A DNA stretch of 64,000 nucleotides from Cymbomonas tetramitiformis. Taxonomy: Eukaryota > Chlorophyta > Pyramimonadophyceae > Pyramimonadales > Pyramimonadaceae. The position numbers were made by a program, and so were the translations under genes. How positions within the stretch are numbered: the stretch's first letter is position 1; each line of letters opens with the position of its first letter. Where the stretch lies: positions 22,608 to 86,607 of the forward strand of contig LGRX02029362.1 of assembly GCA_001247695.2 (NCBI GenBank), read 5' to 3'. This document shows positions 24,201 through 31,094 of this stretch, in pieces. Below the pieces are notes generated by a model. That model saw nothing but the letters and a program-made list of their open reading frames with translations, made no database searches and was not told the DNA's origin.

Positions 24201-24818
24201 GTGACCCTGCACCTCGAGTGTGGGGCACCCATCCCTGCACGAGCCGGGAGTGCACCGCAGAATGGGCACCACTCCCGCAGACTGATGATTGTGCGCACCC
24301 GTCCCGAGGAAGCCCGTCTCGGTGTGGGCAGCCACCAGCAGCCGCAAAAGCCAAAGGGCACACATCCATCGCCTCTGAACACTACTCGCAACAACAATGC
24401 TGCGCTTCCGGCACCCTGGCAGCGGGCATCATCGGAAGCTCTCGGCAGCACAGCCAGAGCGATGCACACCCTGCTGCCCACGGCCATGGAATCCGCCCCC
24501 GACAGGCTTTGGGAGCCGTTTGACCGCATCACGGACATACGCCAAATGAATGCCATCTGCCATGTTGCTAGATGAGCGCAGTGCGTAGTGGGTGAATGCG
24601 AGTAGTACTTACAGCCTTGAACAATTTGTCTGTATGCATTCTTGATAATCGCTGTGATTCTCAATGGTGACGGCCGCCGCAGCTTTGAACTGCATTGCCC
24701 AGCAAAGGATGAAGAGTGCAGAAGGCACCTTCATCCGCTGCACGGACCAGCCTGTCAAAGCACACAAATAGCGGAGTAACTTTGTGAAAGGATTGCCTCG
24801 GACTTTGTCAGGCATCAT
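166..24818 (-). CDS. Secreted LRR protein gene built from single-LRR exons (partial, 3' end outside window)
   Basis: This minus-strand gene has a signal-peptide exon (24613-24818) followed leftwards by twelve single-LRR exons at 20298, 18702, 17099, 15521, 13930, 11397, 10170, 8584, 6986, 5869, 2808 and 166. Each is bounded by AG on the 5' side and a GTAAGT or GTAAGC donor. Eleven are exactly 72 nt, begin with G and end on two bases of a codon, so all junctions are phase 2 and rebuild Leu (Met once). The repeat reads LxxLxLxxNSLTGTVPTQMG, the plant-type 24-residue extracellular LRR. A signal peptide plus LRRs suggests a secreted or surface recognition protein; whether a membrane anchor or kinase follows lies outside the window. 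The exon at 11397 is 73 nt and would shift the frame if spliced in. Exon boundaries rest on reading splice motifs, not transcripts. A recently inflated, partly decayed locus is the main alternative. Confidence 0.72.
434..860. repeat. 214-bp tandem duplication in the LRR gene intron
   Basis: Two copies, 434-647 and 648-860, differ at only a few positions. Each contains a block beginning near 'cctttgatccccggcg' and ending 'ccaaaggagtcagtccaagg'. A related block lies in reverse orientation at 24857-24947, just upstream of the first LRR-gene exon. No coding capacity is apparent. Confidence 0.8.
861..2010. other. Intronic sequence, nothing recognised
   Basis: This AT-richer stretch lies between the LRR exons at 166 and 2808. 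I see no ORF with protein-like features, no RNA gene and no clear repeat. It is probably old transposon-derived intron sequence. Confidence 0.4.
2011..2360. repeat. Degenerate inverted repeat, MITE-like
   Basis: A left arm (about 2011-2107) and a right arm (about 2243-2360) pair imperfectly as reverse complements. They share blocks such as 'ttggcgct', 'ctcattc' and 'acccgaac' in mirrored order over about 95 bp per arm. Two arms around a loop of about 130 bp fit a small non-autonomous foldback or MITE element in the LRR intron. No target duplication was identified. Confidence 0.45.
2808..2879 (-). CDS. LRR exon 11
   Basis: This 72-nt exon lies between acceptor ccgcag and donor GTAAGCACC. It reads HLSGNKLTGTVPTEIGALTD then LNE, and ends AT, so the split codon is Met with the next exon's G. 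Together with the exon at 166 it is the TEIG-type subgroup. The sequence to its right has been invaded by the LINE and DIRS fragments. Confidence 0.72.
3170..4100 (+). pseudogene. Decayed 3' part of a LINE with restriction-like endonuclease
   Basis: The readable pieces run in two frames with a frameshift near 3690. The second piece carries CPDCGG, then HLLAC (a CCHC zinc motif), then DVTVLDAKGPSQHVVIDVAT. This matches the C-terminal zinc motif and PD-(D/E)XK-like endonuclease of R2-type non-LTR retrotransposons, the same architecture as the intact copy at 20470-23028. No reverse transcriptase domain remains on its 5' side. It ends where DIRS-type RT sequence begins, so the two fragments are abutted or nested. 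It is antisense to the LRR gene and lies in its intron. Confidence 0.65.
4100..5690 (+). pseudogene. DIRS-type reverse transcriptase and RNase H remnant
   Basis: Translated pieces in several frames read WRLVADFRWLNQW, then CFSFDMQDGFHALEIH, then VLPYMDNI (the YxDD box with D to N change at the second Asp), then VENLGLEVDLKQGQYRVTEQ. After a gap come ELEAVYKTMQAFLQGL and VLLNCDNQAVMAVLSH, typical of the DIRS RNase H, then RSKASVWTDNLS. The order RT then RNase H, and the wording of these motifs, fit tyrosine-recombinase retroelements (DIRS or PAT). Several frameshifts and the altered catalytic box make it a pseudogene. No recombinase follows it here; a recombinase without RT occurs at 28.1-29.1 kb. 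Confidence 0.65.
5869..5940 (-). CDS. LRR exon 10
   Basis: This 72-nt exon lies between acceptor caatag and donor GTAAGTACC. It reads YLSSNSLTGTVPTQMGTATR then LFY and a split Leu codon. The usual GALTQL core is changed to GTATRL, so the conserved core is also drifting at this array edge. Confidence 0.7.
6986..7057 (-). CDS. LRR exon 9
   Basis: This 72-nt exon lies between acceptor ctgcag and donor GTAAGTACC. It reads DLEDLLLTGTVPTQMGALTQ then LTT and a split Leu codon. The consensus Asn of NSL is replaced by Leu. It is identical to the exon at 8584, which marks a recent unit duplication. Confidence 0.72.
8584..8655 (-). CDS. LRR exon 8
   Basis: This 72-nt exon lies between acceptor ctgcag and donor GTAAGTACC and is identical in sequence to the exon at 6986. 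The two units are the youngest duplicate pair visible and serve as a control: here exon and intron have both stayed the same. Confidence 0.72.
10170..10241 (-). CDS. LRR exon 7
   Basis: This 72-nt exon lies between acceptor ctgcag and donor GTAAGTACC. It reads YLHDNSLTGTVPTQMGALAQ then LYH and a split Leu codon. Confidence 0.72.
11397..11469 (-). CDS. LRR exon 6, 73 nt, frame-breaking
   Basis: Splice motifs (acceptor ttgcag, donor GTAAGTACC) are intact, but the exon is 73 nt, with one extra base in its 5' variable part. Read in the downstream frame it gives ILAGTVPTQMGLLTQL then VE and a split Leu codon. Inclusion would shift the frame, so it is either skipped, spliced at another site or an inactivating lesion. 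The unit also lacks about 370 bp of intron. Confidence 0.6.
12327..13261. mobile_element. 935-bp foldback (long-TIR) transposon in an LRR-gene intron
   Basis: The left arm starting CTTGCTTCAAATCACT is the near-perfect reverse complement of the right arm ending AGTGATTTGGAGGAAG. Complementarity continues over more than 400 bp on each side, with a short spacer near 12790-12860. TA dinucleotides flank both ends (12325-12326 and 13262-13263). Removing the element restores the usual unit sequence leading to 'gagctaaagcagg'. It is non-autonomous, with no transposase. The TA target suggests Tc1/mariner-type mobilisation, which is inference. Transcribed inside the LRR pre-mRNA it would form a long hairpin. 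Confidence 0.8.
13930..14001 (-). CDS. LRR exon 5
   Basis: This 72-nt exon lies between acceptor ttgcag and donor GTAAGTATT. It reads RLDSNSLTGTVPTQMGALTQ then LTY and a split Leu codon, the closest of all exons to the array consensus. Confidence 0.75.
15521..15592 (-). CDS. LRR exon 4
   Basis: This 72-nt exon lies between acceptor ctgcag and donor GTAAGTACC. It reads RLDYNSLTGTVPTQMGALTQ then LVN and a split Leu codon. It differs from the exon at 13930 mainly at exposed positions (S to Y, T to V, Y to N). Confidence 0.75.
17099..17170 (-). CDS. LRR exon 3
   Basis: This 72-nt exon lies between acceptor ctgcag and donor GTAAGTATT. It reads NFAENSLTGTVPTQMGALTQ then LTY and a split Leu codon. 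The flanking introns are almost identical to those of the exon at 18702, whereas the acceptor-side end of the exon is very different. Confidence 0.75.
18702..18773 (-). CDS. LRR exon 2
   Basis: This 72-nt exon lies between acceptor ctgcag and donor GTAAGTATT. It reads YIQDMRITGTVPTQMGALTQ then LIF and a split Leu codon. Its first 22 nt differ from the exon at 17099 at 12 positions, while the middle 41 nt are identical. Confidence 0.75.
20298..20369 (-). CDS. LRR exon 1
   Basis: This 72-nt exon lies between acceptor ctgcag and donor GTAAGTATT. It reads YIFDDSLMGTVPTQLGELTQ then LTY and a split Leu codon. It is the first LRR exon after the signal-peptide exon. The LINE at 20468-23357 sits in the intron just upstream of it. 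Confidence 0.72.
20451..20467. repeat. Target site duplication, left copy
   Basis: The 17-bp sequence acccaccccaccccgca occurs here and again at 23358-23374, exactly at both ends of the LINE insertion. The site is C-rich and simple, so a base or two of the boundary is ambiguous. Confidence 0.85.
20470..23028 (+). CDS. LINE reverse transcriptase with C-terminal restriction-like endonuclease
   Basis: An open frame of 852 codons. RT motif A QLDCKNAF is at about 206-213, GTQQGDPLGP at 263-272 and the catalytic AYLDD at 297-301. Toward the C-terminus come a CCHC zinc motif (C657, C659, H669, C673), RHD at 682-684 and RPD at 718-720 with a further Asp at 736. This is the CCHC plus PD-(D/E)XK endonuclease of R2/CRE/NeSL-type non-LTR retrotransposons, which nicks target DNA and primes reverse transcription there. 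N-terminal DNA-binding fingers are missing because of 5' truncation, so the start Met is probably internal to the original protein. The RT and endonuclease motifs look intact. A domesticated role is possible in principle but nothing here supports one. Confidence 0.9.
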   Translation: MSDVISLVKEGQLGKAIRRLDPGVLAPLTPETIEALRVLHPVGDGLPASVQAAPLVLEETAVEAECRRMPVASGPRCSQLRFEHLDAVFGAGDGVPAIQHACEQIVSNRIPAEVQPWIMGARLVALLKPGGGVRPIACGEVLRRLAGNVVCRQMKTRFAAHFGAPPEAGAASSAAQVGVGVHGGAEVCVHSVQALLGAFPTWCALQLDCKNAFNTVHRRAIHRAVYEDFPELLGLTESCFRHEPWLGWRGADGQFEWIRSAEGTQQGDPLGPFFMAAPLQPVLRELLRAHPEVYIIAYLDDIHILGEPERVREAYDVAVPLLADIGLELNVGKSAVFSPSGACEAFQDVVDAGGEPMPGAVVPLQGIRVLGIPVGSETWVADQCLVMASTAGAILPKLARLNDPQVQLLLLRYCAHPRFMHLVRGVQPHLLMRGGLEHDTSIQRCLQEVAGSPYPLGEEAVALSQLPTRWGGLGLTSAQRLAPAGWLGSWAHVWKRIVVMFPAVRGLLPHLGAPEGTDAGGHPLVASLVSAMGAVRGARETVLAARARGHVLPEALKVPEEAPRWESFGDTRPASQKELTICQHGSDWLRLFDAANSSVRARLLSLSRDGATWHLNALPMEGGFRLKPIASVVSLCLQLGVTLPLIREVSAVGTGRCRCGGVVDEFGYHYLACNRMGMFTYRHDAVQDVLVEMLRKVFDPASVKKTHAYHHSYSPRWRPDITVLNYDGRGRHLIIDVVVGFPCAPSHVGGASQTPLHTAAVEERRKVALYGDITPHRLVPFAVEAFGGLGEQAKKFLEECAGGRQDRLGPELISATWSTPIFKSYWGQKIMVALHGAQAFGLHSRALADFPQ
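23029..23357 (+). other. 3' untranslated region of the LINE
   Basis: Non-coding sequence between the LINE stop codon and the right target duplication, T-rich in its second half (gttagcttgggtttctct). Related text recurs before 29690, supporting a shared LINE 3' end. Confidence 0.7.
23358..23374. repeat. Target site duplication, right copy
   Basis: The same 17 bp as 20451-20467. Normal LRR-unit sequence (ccccgcaccgcgctgctg) resumes directly after it. Confidence 0.85.
24613..24818 (-). CDS. First coding exon of the LRR gene: signal peptide
   Basis: An open frame from ATG at 24818 to donor GTAAGTACT next to 24613. An internal Met at about 24734 begins MKVPSALFILCWAMQFKAAA, a classic signal peptide with a hydrophobic core and Ala-rich cleavage region. 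After it comes VTIENHSDYQECIQTNCSRL, a short Cys-containing N-cap. The exon ends on two bases (CT), so joining to the G of an LRR exon gives Leu and the correct phase. A possible acceptor (tacttacag) directly precedes the first ATG, so there may be an upstream untranslated exon. I favour the internal Met as start because it places the hydrophobic stretch at the N-terminus. Confidence 0.68.
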
Positions 24819-24856
24819 CTGTAAGTATATATACGCATATTGAAGAGAGAGTGCGC

Positions 24857-24947
24857 TTATCCTTGGACCTCCTTTGGCACACCATGCATAGCCTCAGAAG
24901 ACCGGCTACACTATGCACCAACGCCAGGGATCAAATAAAGGATTCAG
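24857..24947 (-). repeat. Block shared with the duplication at 434-860, inverted
   Basis: On the minus strand this reads 'atcctttatttgatccctgg' at its start and 'gccaaaggaggtccaagg' near its end, matching the blocks at 520-640 and 735-845. It lies about 40 bp upstream of the first LRR-gene coding exon, where a promoter or 5' untranslated region is expected. It may be a dispersed short element or a conserved promoter region. Confidence 0.6.
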
Positions 24948-24949
24948 TA

Positions 24950-25545
24950 CGAAGGCTGGGCATTGGTTTGGTCGATTATTCCATGATCGGAATAAGTAGA
25001 ATAATCAGTATCAATCCGGTTTAGAACATGCGCAGAAACAATCAAATCAGTTTGGGGTTTCAAAGCACACAATCGAATTAGTTTGGGAGATCAAACCCTA
25101 CAATAATCGAATTGGGTTGACAACCCAAATAAAGCCCTCAATCGATCCAAGTTGCGAAACTTCAAAACTGATCTTCGTGATCGATTATTGAGTGCTTTTG
25201 AATTGACATGACCCGACTTTCACCATACTTAAGGAGGTAAAATGCGCTTGCTGCGGACGCTTTTAACCGAATCAGTTTGTGTCTTCAAAACCCACCATCG
25301 AATTGGTGTCTTTCCTCAAAATCCACAATCAAATCAATTTTGGGATAGAAAGCCCTCAATCGAATTGATTGAGCAGTTGAAAGCCCGTAATTGAATCAGT
25401 TCAGCGATGCAACACCTTCAATCGAACCGGTTTCGGATTTTCCATAAGTACTTTGTAATTGATTGCGATTTTAACACCGATAGCCAGCCTTACTTAGCAC
25501 AGCCGGAATCTCCGGAGTCAATAGTCAAGAATAATGAGACCCCCT
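24950..25545. repeat. Degenerate AATCGAAT-type simple repeats, no gene seen
   Basis: The sequence repeats imperfect motifs such as 'aatcgaattrgttt' and 'caaatcaat' with variable spacing. No coding potential was seen. It may include distal upstream sequence of the LRR gene. Confidence 0.5.
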
Positions 25546-25557
25546 ACACCTTTATAC

Positions 25558-25852
25558 TGAGTCACCTAAGCCCCTCCGCATCTGCACCGCCGGCGCGCTG
25601 TTGCTTTGTCCCTGGACCCGGTTCACCCTTGCACCCCGAACTGCATGAGCTTTCTCTCCACCACCAAGCCTACGCACTGGACCACCCCTTTGCTCCCTGA
25701 GCCCCACCGGGTCACCTAAGCCCTTCGGCAGTTGTGCTACCGATGCACTGTTGTTGTGTCTCTTAAGCTGGCTCACCTCTACCCCTCGAACCACTCGCGC
25801 CATCTCATCACCACCAAGCCCACACTCTGGACCACCCAACCACCCTCTACCC
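25558..25852. repeat. Two imperfect ~148-bp tandem copies
   Basis: Copies at about 25558-25704 and 25708-25852 share 'gtcacctaagccc', 'caccaccaagcc' and 'ctggaccacc' in the same order, with many substitutions. No function is apparent. Confidence 0.6.
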
Positions 25853-26377
25853 GCCTGAGAGCTTCGTCTCACCACGCTCACCTACCCACGACACAGCCGA
25901 AATCCCCAAGCCCTGTCTCAAGGGGTTGGGAATGATAGACCAGATTGCCCTCATCCGAACCTGCTCCTGCCACCCTCTACCCCCAGCGCCACGACTCTGT
26001 GTGACTAAAACCCTTGCACTGAATGCCTTGCAAGGAAGCTGCAAACTTGAGCAATGTGCTCCACACTTGCGCTGTAATTGTCATGTTGCGATGTTCCTAC
26101 TGGGGGCCGTATCGATCCCCACATTTCCCTGTGTGTTCCAAGCCCTCCCGATGGCAAATAGTTTACCCAGCAGTCGTTGCCTTCCCGACAGCTGCTCATC
26201 ACTCTTAACTCCGGCACGGCCAGCAACCTCTTCTTGTGGCCGGCAACCTCGTCTTGTGGCCAGGGAACGAAGTTGATTGTGTGTGCTTCTCCTTAGACTG
26301 ATGCATTTGGCGACTCCAAAGAACAACTGTATTGTTCTTGGCGACACCAAGGGTGGAAATCGATTTGTAATTTTGTT

Positions 26378-26536
26378 CAAATTGGAGTGCAACAGAATTT
26401 TTGTGGTTTCAGAATTTCGGAATCCGTGACTCCTGCTGCAGCCGAGCTGATGACAATGACAAATGTAGGACCGTGACAATAGCAAGAACAGCAAGGTTAC
26501 GAGTAGCCACGAACCGACATGCATGTTCAGCTCTGT
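26378..26536 (+). repeat. Terminal direct repeat, left
   Basis: Starts near 'caaattggagtgcaacag' and ends 'catgttcagctctg'. It pairs with 29133-29297, with scattered substitutions and small indels. Confidence 0.7.
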
Positions 26537-26582
26537 TCTTTTTGCTCTTGCAAACAGGAACTTCACGGGTACCTAGTATCCT

Positions 26583-27068
26583 GTGAAGCACACTGCAATC
26601 GGATTTGTAGATTTTCCTTCACTTGTTTCGTTTGTAAACAGTAGAGTAGGTTGTGATTTAACCACTAGGCTGTACGACACCGGTCGGGACTCTTACAGTA
26701 GATTTAGTTTTATCCTGTGCTCTCAACGATGCCGGGTGGCGACTTTTAACTCAAAGAATTTCCCACCCCTCCCACGGAAGTCCGATCCAGACGGCAAGGA
26801 TGTTCCTTACCCTGATCTGCCGTCGTCTCAAGAAGACTTGTTGAGGACGATTTTTAATCTGCAACAGCAACAAGCAGAGGAGCAGCGTTTGCTACGTGAG
26901 CAACTGCTACGACAGGCGCAAATCAATGAGTCACCAGAGGCTCACATCGCAGCTGCGGCTGCAAAATCGGGAACAGCGGATCCCGGCGAAAACAGTGGAG
27001 CAGCTGTTGGAGCGCCGGAGGAACCTGGCTTACGTTCCAGAAGCCGAGGTAAATCCTTTTCCTCGTAG
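26583..27068 (+). pseudogene. Gag-like remnant with coiled-coil segment
   Basis: The 161-codon ORF contains LPSSQEDLLRTIFNLQQQQA followed by EEQRLLREQLLRQAQ, a charged, Gln-rich coiled-coil-like stretch. Its position at the 5' side of a recombinase element suggests a gag-like protein. Downstream frames are broken by several stops. Assignment to gag is by position and composition only. Confidence 0.4.
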
Positions 27069-27989
27069 ACCTGCGACACTGACTACGAGGATGCCTCAAC
27101 TGTACGATCTATACGGGAACAAGAGTACGACGCACTGGCGAAGAAGTCAAACTCTTCAATGAAGTACGAGAGTTTGCTCCTAGGACCGGCGATATAGTAC
27201 CTGCATGATGTTGTTGTTTTTGGCAATGATTCTTTGGACAGCGCAGAGGCTGGTGGTGAGACGCTGGCGAGCTTGCACCAGCATTTTCACGAGTTCAGGG
27301 TGTGTATTCAATGCTGTGCAACCGCTGGACAATGCTAGAGCTTCGTGCTCCGGGAGCTGGACCCTTCCTCCACACCGCGGAGGCGCGGAAGCTTTACGTG
27401 CAAAGCTTCAGTCTGTGGAGGATCGTGTGTACCAGGCATCAGAAGATGTGGTTGCGGATGAAGTGTTGCAACAGTGGGTGAACGACTTCGACACATCGTG
27501 TGGGAAGGCGATGCTGAGCACGAGTGCGAAGCAAGCCGTAAATGCTGAAACACATAATGGTCGCTGGAAACACCGTGATGACACAAGTGGGATGAGGAGA
27601 AGCCATCTGGTGGTAAGGGCGGTAAGAATGGCCGGAGCGGTAAGCCCGCGGCCGATGATTGATGTGCTTGGGACAACTCCGACCAACGCAACTGCCCTCT
27701 CCAGCCGTTGGTCGGAGCAACCTCGCCGTTCAGCAAAGACTTTGGCGACACCTTAAGGTGACTGTGGGAACTATACTTGAAGTCTTTTGGGTGGATGATG
27801 ACAATACCCAGGGATTGTGAAGGGCTTCAACGAAGACGGTGCAGCGCGTGTGGTGTACGACGACGGAGTCTCTGAACTTGTCGGAGGAGAAGTTTAACAT
27901 TTTGTGCAGCGTGGGTGTGTCCGAGCAGAACGCCGAGGCAGGGGAAGTGTTGAGCGAGAACACGGATTGAGGAGGCAACTACCAGGAGA

Positions 27990-29060
27990 ACAAGCGCGGC
28001 GGTGGCACACAGAACTTCTTCATTCGTTCACTCTGTGGACGGTGGAGAAATGAGCTGGGTCAGTCATACTTTACTGACCTGGCGATTCTGATGCAGCGAC
28101 GGTCGCTGCTGGACTCAACGCTGAGTAACTACGCTCCAAAGGCGGAGAAGTTTGTACAGCTCTGTGAGCGCCAACATTGGCAGTGGTTGCCGGCATCAGC
28201 AGCGACTGCATTGCTGTAAATGGCCTCTCTTCTCAAGACCGGCAACATCAAGTCGACCTCGTTGCAGCCGCACCTCTCGGCGATCAACAACTACCACGAG
28301 GATTTGGGCCTAACTGGACCGGCAAAAGGTTGTGCTGTGACCCGAGCCGTGAAGGGATCAAGGGAAAGGCTAGGATCCAAGCAGAGGCAGCGGTGCACGA
28401 GGAGAACAGCGTGACGCAGAGGGCTTGGCTTCCAGCCAGGCATGTGCGACGTGTTCACGTGGCGGCTTTGAAGTTGTTGCCGAGGTCTTCAGCACCTTCT
28501 TTTACTTCGTGTTTCCGCCTACGTGGTCATTGCCTTTGTTACTTTTGGCAGACCACACGGGACATCCTTGTCCCGTGTGCACGTGCAGCACGACGGCGAT
28601 GCACTTTCTGTGGTTCTGCTTCGGGAGAAAGGCCGCCGACATCACCTAGTGAAGAGGCGCCTGTGCATTCCCTGGAGTGGGGTACCACTGTTGAGAGTAC
28701 TAGTCTCACACTGGGAAGCACACCGTGATGCAGCGTGGAGCAGAACTTCGAGGACTCAGCCGGATGGTTACTGGCTGCTACCGGAGGACCCGAAGAACTA
28801 CAAGGCTTCAGTTGCTAATGACTGGATTGGTTTGGCTCTCAGTGAGCTGGATTGTAGACCTCCGGAAGGTCATTTTTCTTCACACAGTACCCGGACGGGT
28901 GCAACTACTTGCGCTGAAGCTGTGGGCGTGACGATGGAGAAGGAGTGCTTTTTCGGAGGCTGATCACAGCAGTCTTCAGCAGTGCAGCACTACATCAATC
29001 CGACAGCTGTGAGGGACATGGACATGGACTACTACTTTCTTTGCTTGGTTGACGTGTTCA
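27990..29060 (+). pseudogene. Tyrosine recombinase remnant
   Basis: Pieces in more than one frame read LSNYAPKAEKFVQLCERQHW, then (after an in-frame TAA at about 28217) MASLLKTGNIKSTSLQPHLS and INNYHEDLGLTGP, typical of the SAM-like N-terminal domain of DIRS/Ngaro recombinases. Toward the end come HSTRTGATT (the HxxR box) and QHYINPTAV with the candidate nucleophilic Tyr. The stop and frameshifts make it inactive. Confidence 0.62.
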
Positions 29061-29132
29061 CAGTAACAGATTTTCAGCAGATCTTGCATGCCACACTTAT
29101 GGCAAATGAGGATCCGAGCAAAAGAAAAATGT

Positions 29133-29297
29133 TCAAATTGGAGTACAGCAGATTTTTTGTGGTTTCAGAATTTCGAAATCCGTGACTCCTGCTGCAACCG
29201 AGCTGATGAAATGGACACATATGGAACGTAGGTCCGTGACATAGAACAGCAAGGTTACAAGTAGCCACGAACCAACACGCCATGTTCAGCTCTGCGC
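29133..29297 (+). repeat. Terminal direct repeat, right
   Basis: The right-hand partner of 26378-26536. A LINE 3' fragment begins directly after it. Confidence 0.7.
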
Positions 29298-29690
29298 CTC
29301 GTCCTATGTGGATTCTTTGCGGAGAGGGCGTCTCGGGAGCCGCTGCAGACGGCTGGTGTGGAGGAGCGGCGGAAGGTTGCCTTGTATGGTAACGTCTCTC
29401 CGCATAGGCTGGTGCCTTTTGTGGTGGAGGCATTCGGGTGGTAGGGTGTGCATGCTGGAGGATTTTCCGCAGTATATCGCTTATTAGCGAAGAATGGATG
29501 GGAATGATCGAAGAGCTCGATGTGCGTGATTTGCTTTGCAGTTAGTGACTTTTGCTTTGAGATATGGTGAGGGTTAGGCTCTGGTGTTTGGGCATTTTAG
29601 TTAGGGTCTTGTCTTCTTTGGACTCTTGTTGTTCCTTTGCCCAATAGACTCCTTGGACTAACTGCAAATAGCACTTTAATTCAATTCCTC
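29298..29690 (+). pseudogene. 3' fragment of an R2-type LINE
   Basis: Reads VEERRKVALYGNVSPHRLVP then FVVEAFGW and a stop, matching residues 761 onward of the LINE at 20470-23028. About 240 bp of 3' untranslated sequence follows and ends near 'gcactttaattcaatt', resembling the 3' end of the full copy. Confidence 0.75.
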
Positions 29691-31094
29691 CACCAAGCAA
29701 GCCCATACTCCAGACCATGCACCCCCCTGCCCTCTCCCCAAAGTGTGTGTGCATGTGTGTGCATGGCTGCGAACAGATTTTGTGCAGCAATATATAATTT
29801 TCTCACAGTTGAATAGATACTCGTGGCACACAGGATGGCAATAAATTTGTGAAGTTTTCATGATGGTTTCAAGTTGATGAGCAAGTTGCACATTGGATCC
29901 GTAGTAGCAATGAAGTTTCAGCTCAACTTTCATGTCATCGGCCAGAGGAAGTTTTTGTATGATCGTTTACATGCGTTGTGGAATGAAGCTGAAGGAACTT
30001 ACCTCTAGGGTGTGTCTTTCTCCTTGTGAGATTGTTGCATATGTTGTTCATTGCAGCGGGAGCTCTCATCACCTGCTGAGGAGCAATCACAAAATCCTCA
30101 AAACTCAGTTGAGTTATATAATAACTTCAGAAAGCTATAACACACTTATCTAGAGCTGCAGACCAACCTAACATCCAGACAGCGCCCGTATGGGAGCTGA
30201 GAGTATTGAGAGCGCACAATGCTAACCGTGAGAACACTGACCAGCAAGTGGGGATGCACATACATGTCTTCGCAGTTAACATTCGAATGTAACATAAAAT
30301 ATGGGCTCTGGCTGCCCCTAAACCTCTATAGCATATGTCAGCAGCCAATGCAACAAGTAGTGTGCATGGCTGGTATGAACACACAAGGGCAGGCATGTGC
30401 GTGGTCATCGATGAGCGGTGTGCAATCCTAAAAGCTCCTTGCTCAACTGTTGTATGCCCCAGTGGTACTACTGCCCATGGCTTTGGTACTGCTATCTACC
30501 CATGGCAGCGGGATAGATCTGAGAATCCCTCGCAGAGCTCTCACAGAGCACCACCGAGCAAACCACCGTTCCCACGTGTTGCCACTCCCTCTCCTGCGTG
30601 CTATCACCCCCTAGTTGCACCAACCCACCCGCTCCTCCAGAGGCACCTCCCAACACTCCCATTCGTCTGCTAGCCTCCCCTGCACCCTCACCATTAGCCC
30701 CACGCCCCGCCCCCACCGACGCAGATCCCTCCTAATCCAGCAACCTCCAACCCACGAGCAAGTCTCTCTCCGCATTGCTCCAACATTGCAATCAACCTTC
30801 GCCACCGTGACCTCACTTCTACCAGCCTGCATGATCAAGTGACCATTGAGCTCTGCCGGATCTCTTGGTTCCCTTTTCAAAAAATAACTTGTCTTTACCG
30901 GCGGGTTCCCATCAAAATATGCACTCAAAGTACGTATGTACTCGATCACCACTACTGCCCCCTCCTCCAGCGCCCCCTTTCCCACCCGGCCCCCGACCCA
31001 AGCACGCTCGCCCGGCCAGAACAACTCAGCCCGAGTGCCCACTTGCTTGAAGCACCCCCATCCCCGGGTCTGCGGATCCCACAGGAGGCGCCTA
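29691..31094. other. No gene recognised; pyrimidine-rich in the second half
   Basis: The first half is mixed sequence without a convincing ORF. From about 30540 to 31090 the plus strand is C-rich and proline-coding in several frames, which is compositional. No RNA gene or transposon end was identified. Confidence 0.4.

Larger units (their letters stand above)
5840..24545 (-). repeat. Tandem array of ~1.6-kb units, each with one LRR exon
   Basis: The distance between successive LRR exons is 1117, 1598, 1586, 1227, 2533, 1591, 1578, 1603 and 1596 bp. The 2533 spacing becomes about 1596 once the 935-bp foldback insertion is removed, and the 1117 and 1227 spacings reflect internal deletions. The rightmost partial unit is split by the LINE at 20468-23357 and resumes at 23358. 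Units are nearly identical over long stretches (for example 16100-16900 and 17700-18500). Each carries a polypurine GGGAGGG tract on the coding strand a few tens of bases upstream of the exon. The long ORFs that run through the unit in several frames show no recognisable domain and are treated as noise. Confidence 0.9.
26378..29297 (+). mobile_element. Decayed tyrosine-recombinase retroelement with terminal direct repeats
   Basis: Direct repeats of about 160 bp (26378-26536 and 29133-29297) enclose a Gln-rich gag-like ORF and tyrosine-recombinase remnants on the plus strand. Both repeats contain 'ttgtggtttcagaattt', 'atccgtgactcctgctgca' and 'catgttcagctctg'. Terminal direct repeats with a recombinase, rather than an integrase, fit Ngaro/PAT-type DIRS-like elements. 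No RT or RNase H was found between the repeats, so it is an internally deleted, non-autonomous or dead copy. Confidence 0.6.

Noticed and set aside
166..24818. tRNA, rRNA or other structured RNA genes
   Set aside because: No cloverleaf-like or conserved rRNA sequence was recognised by eye here or elsewhere in the window; a dedicated covariance search would be needed to exclude small ones.
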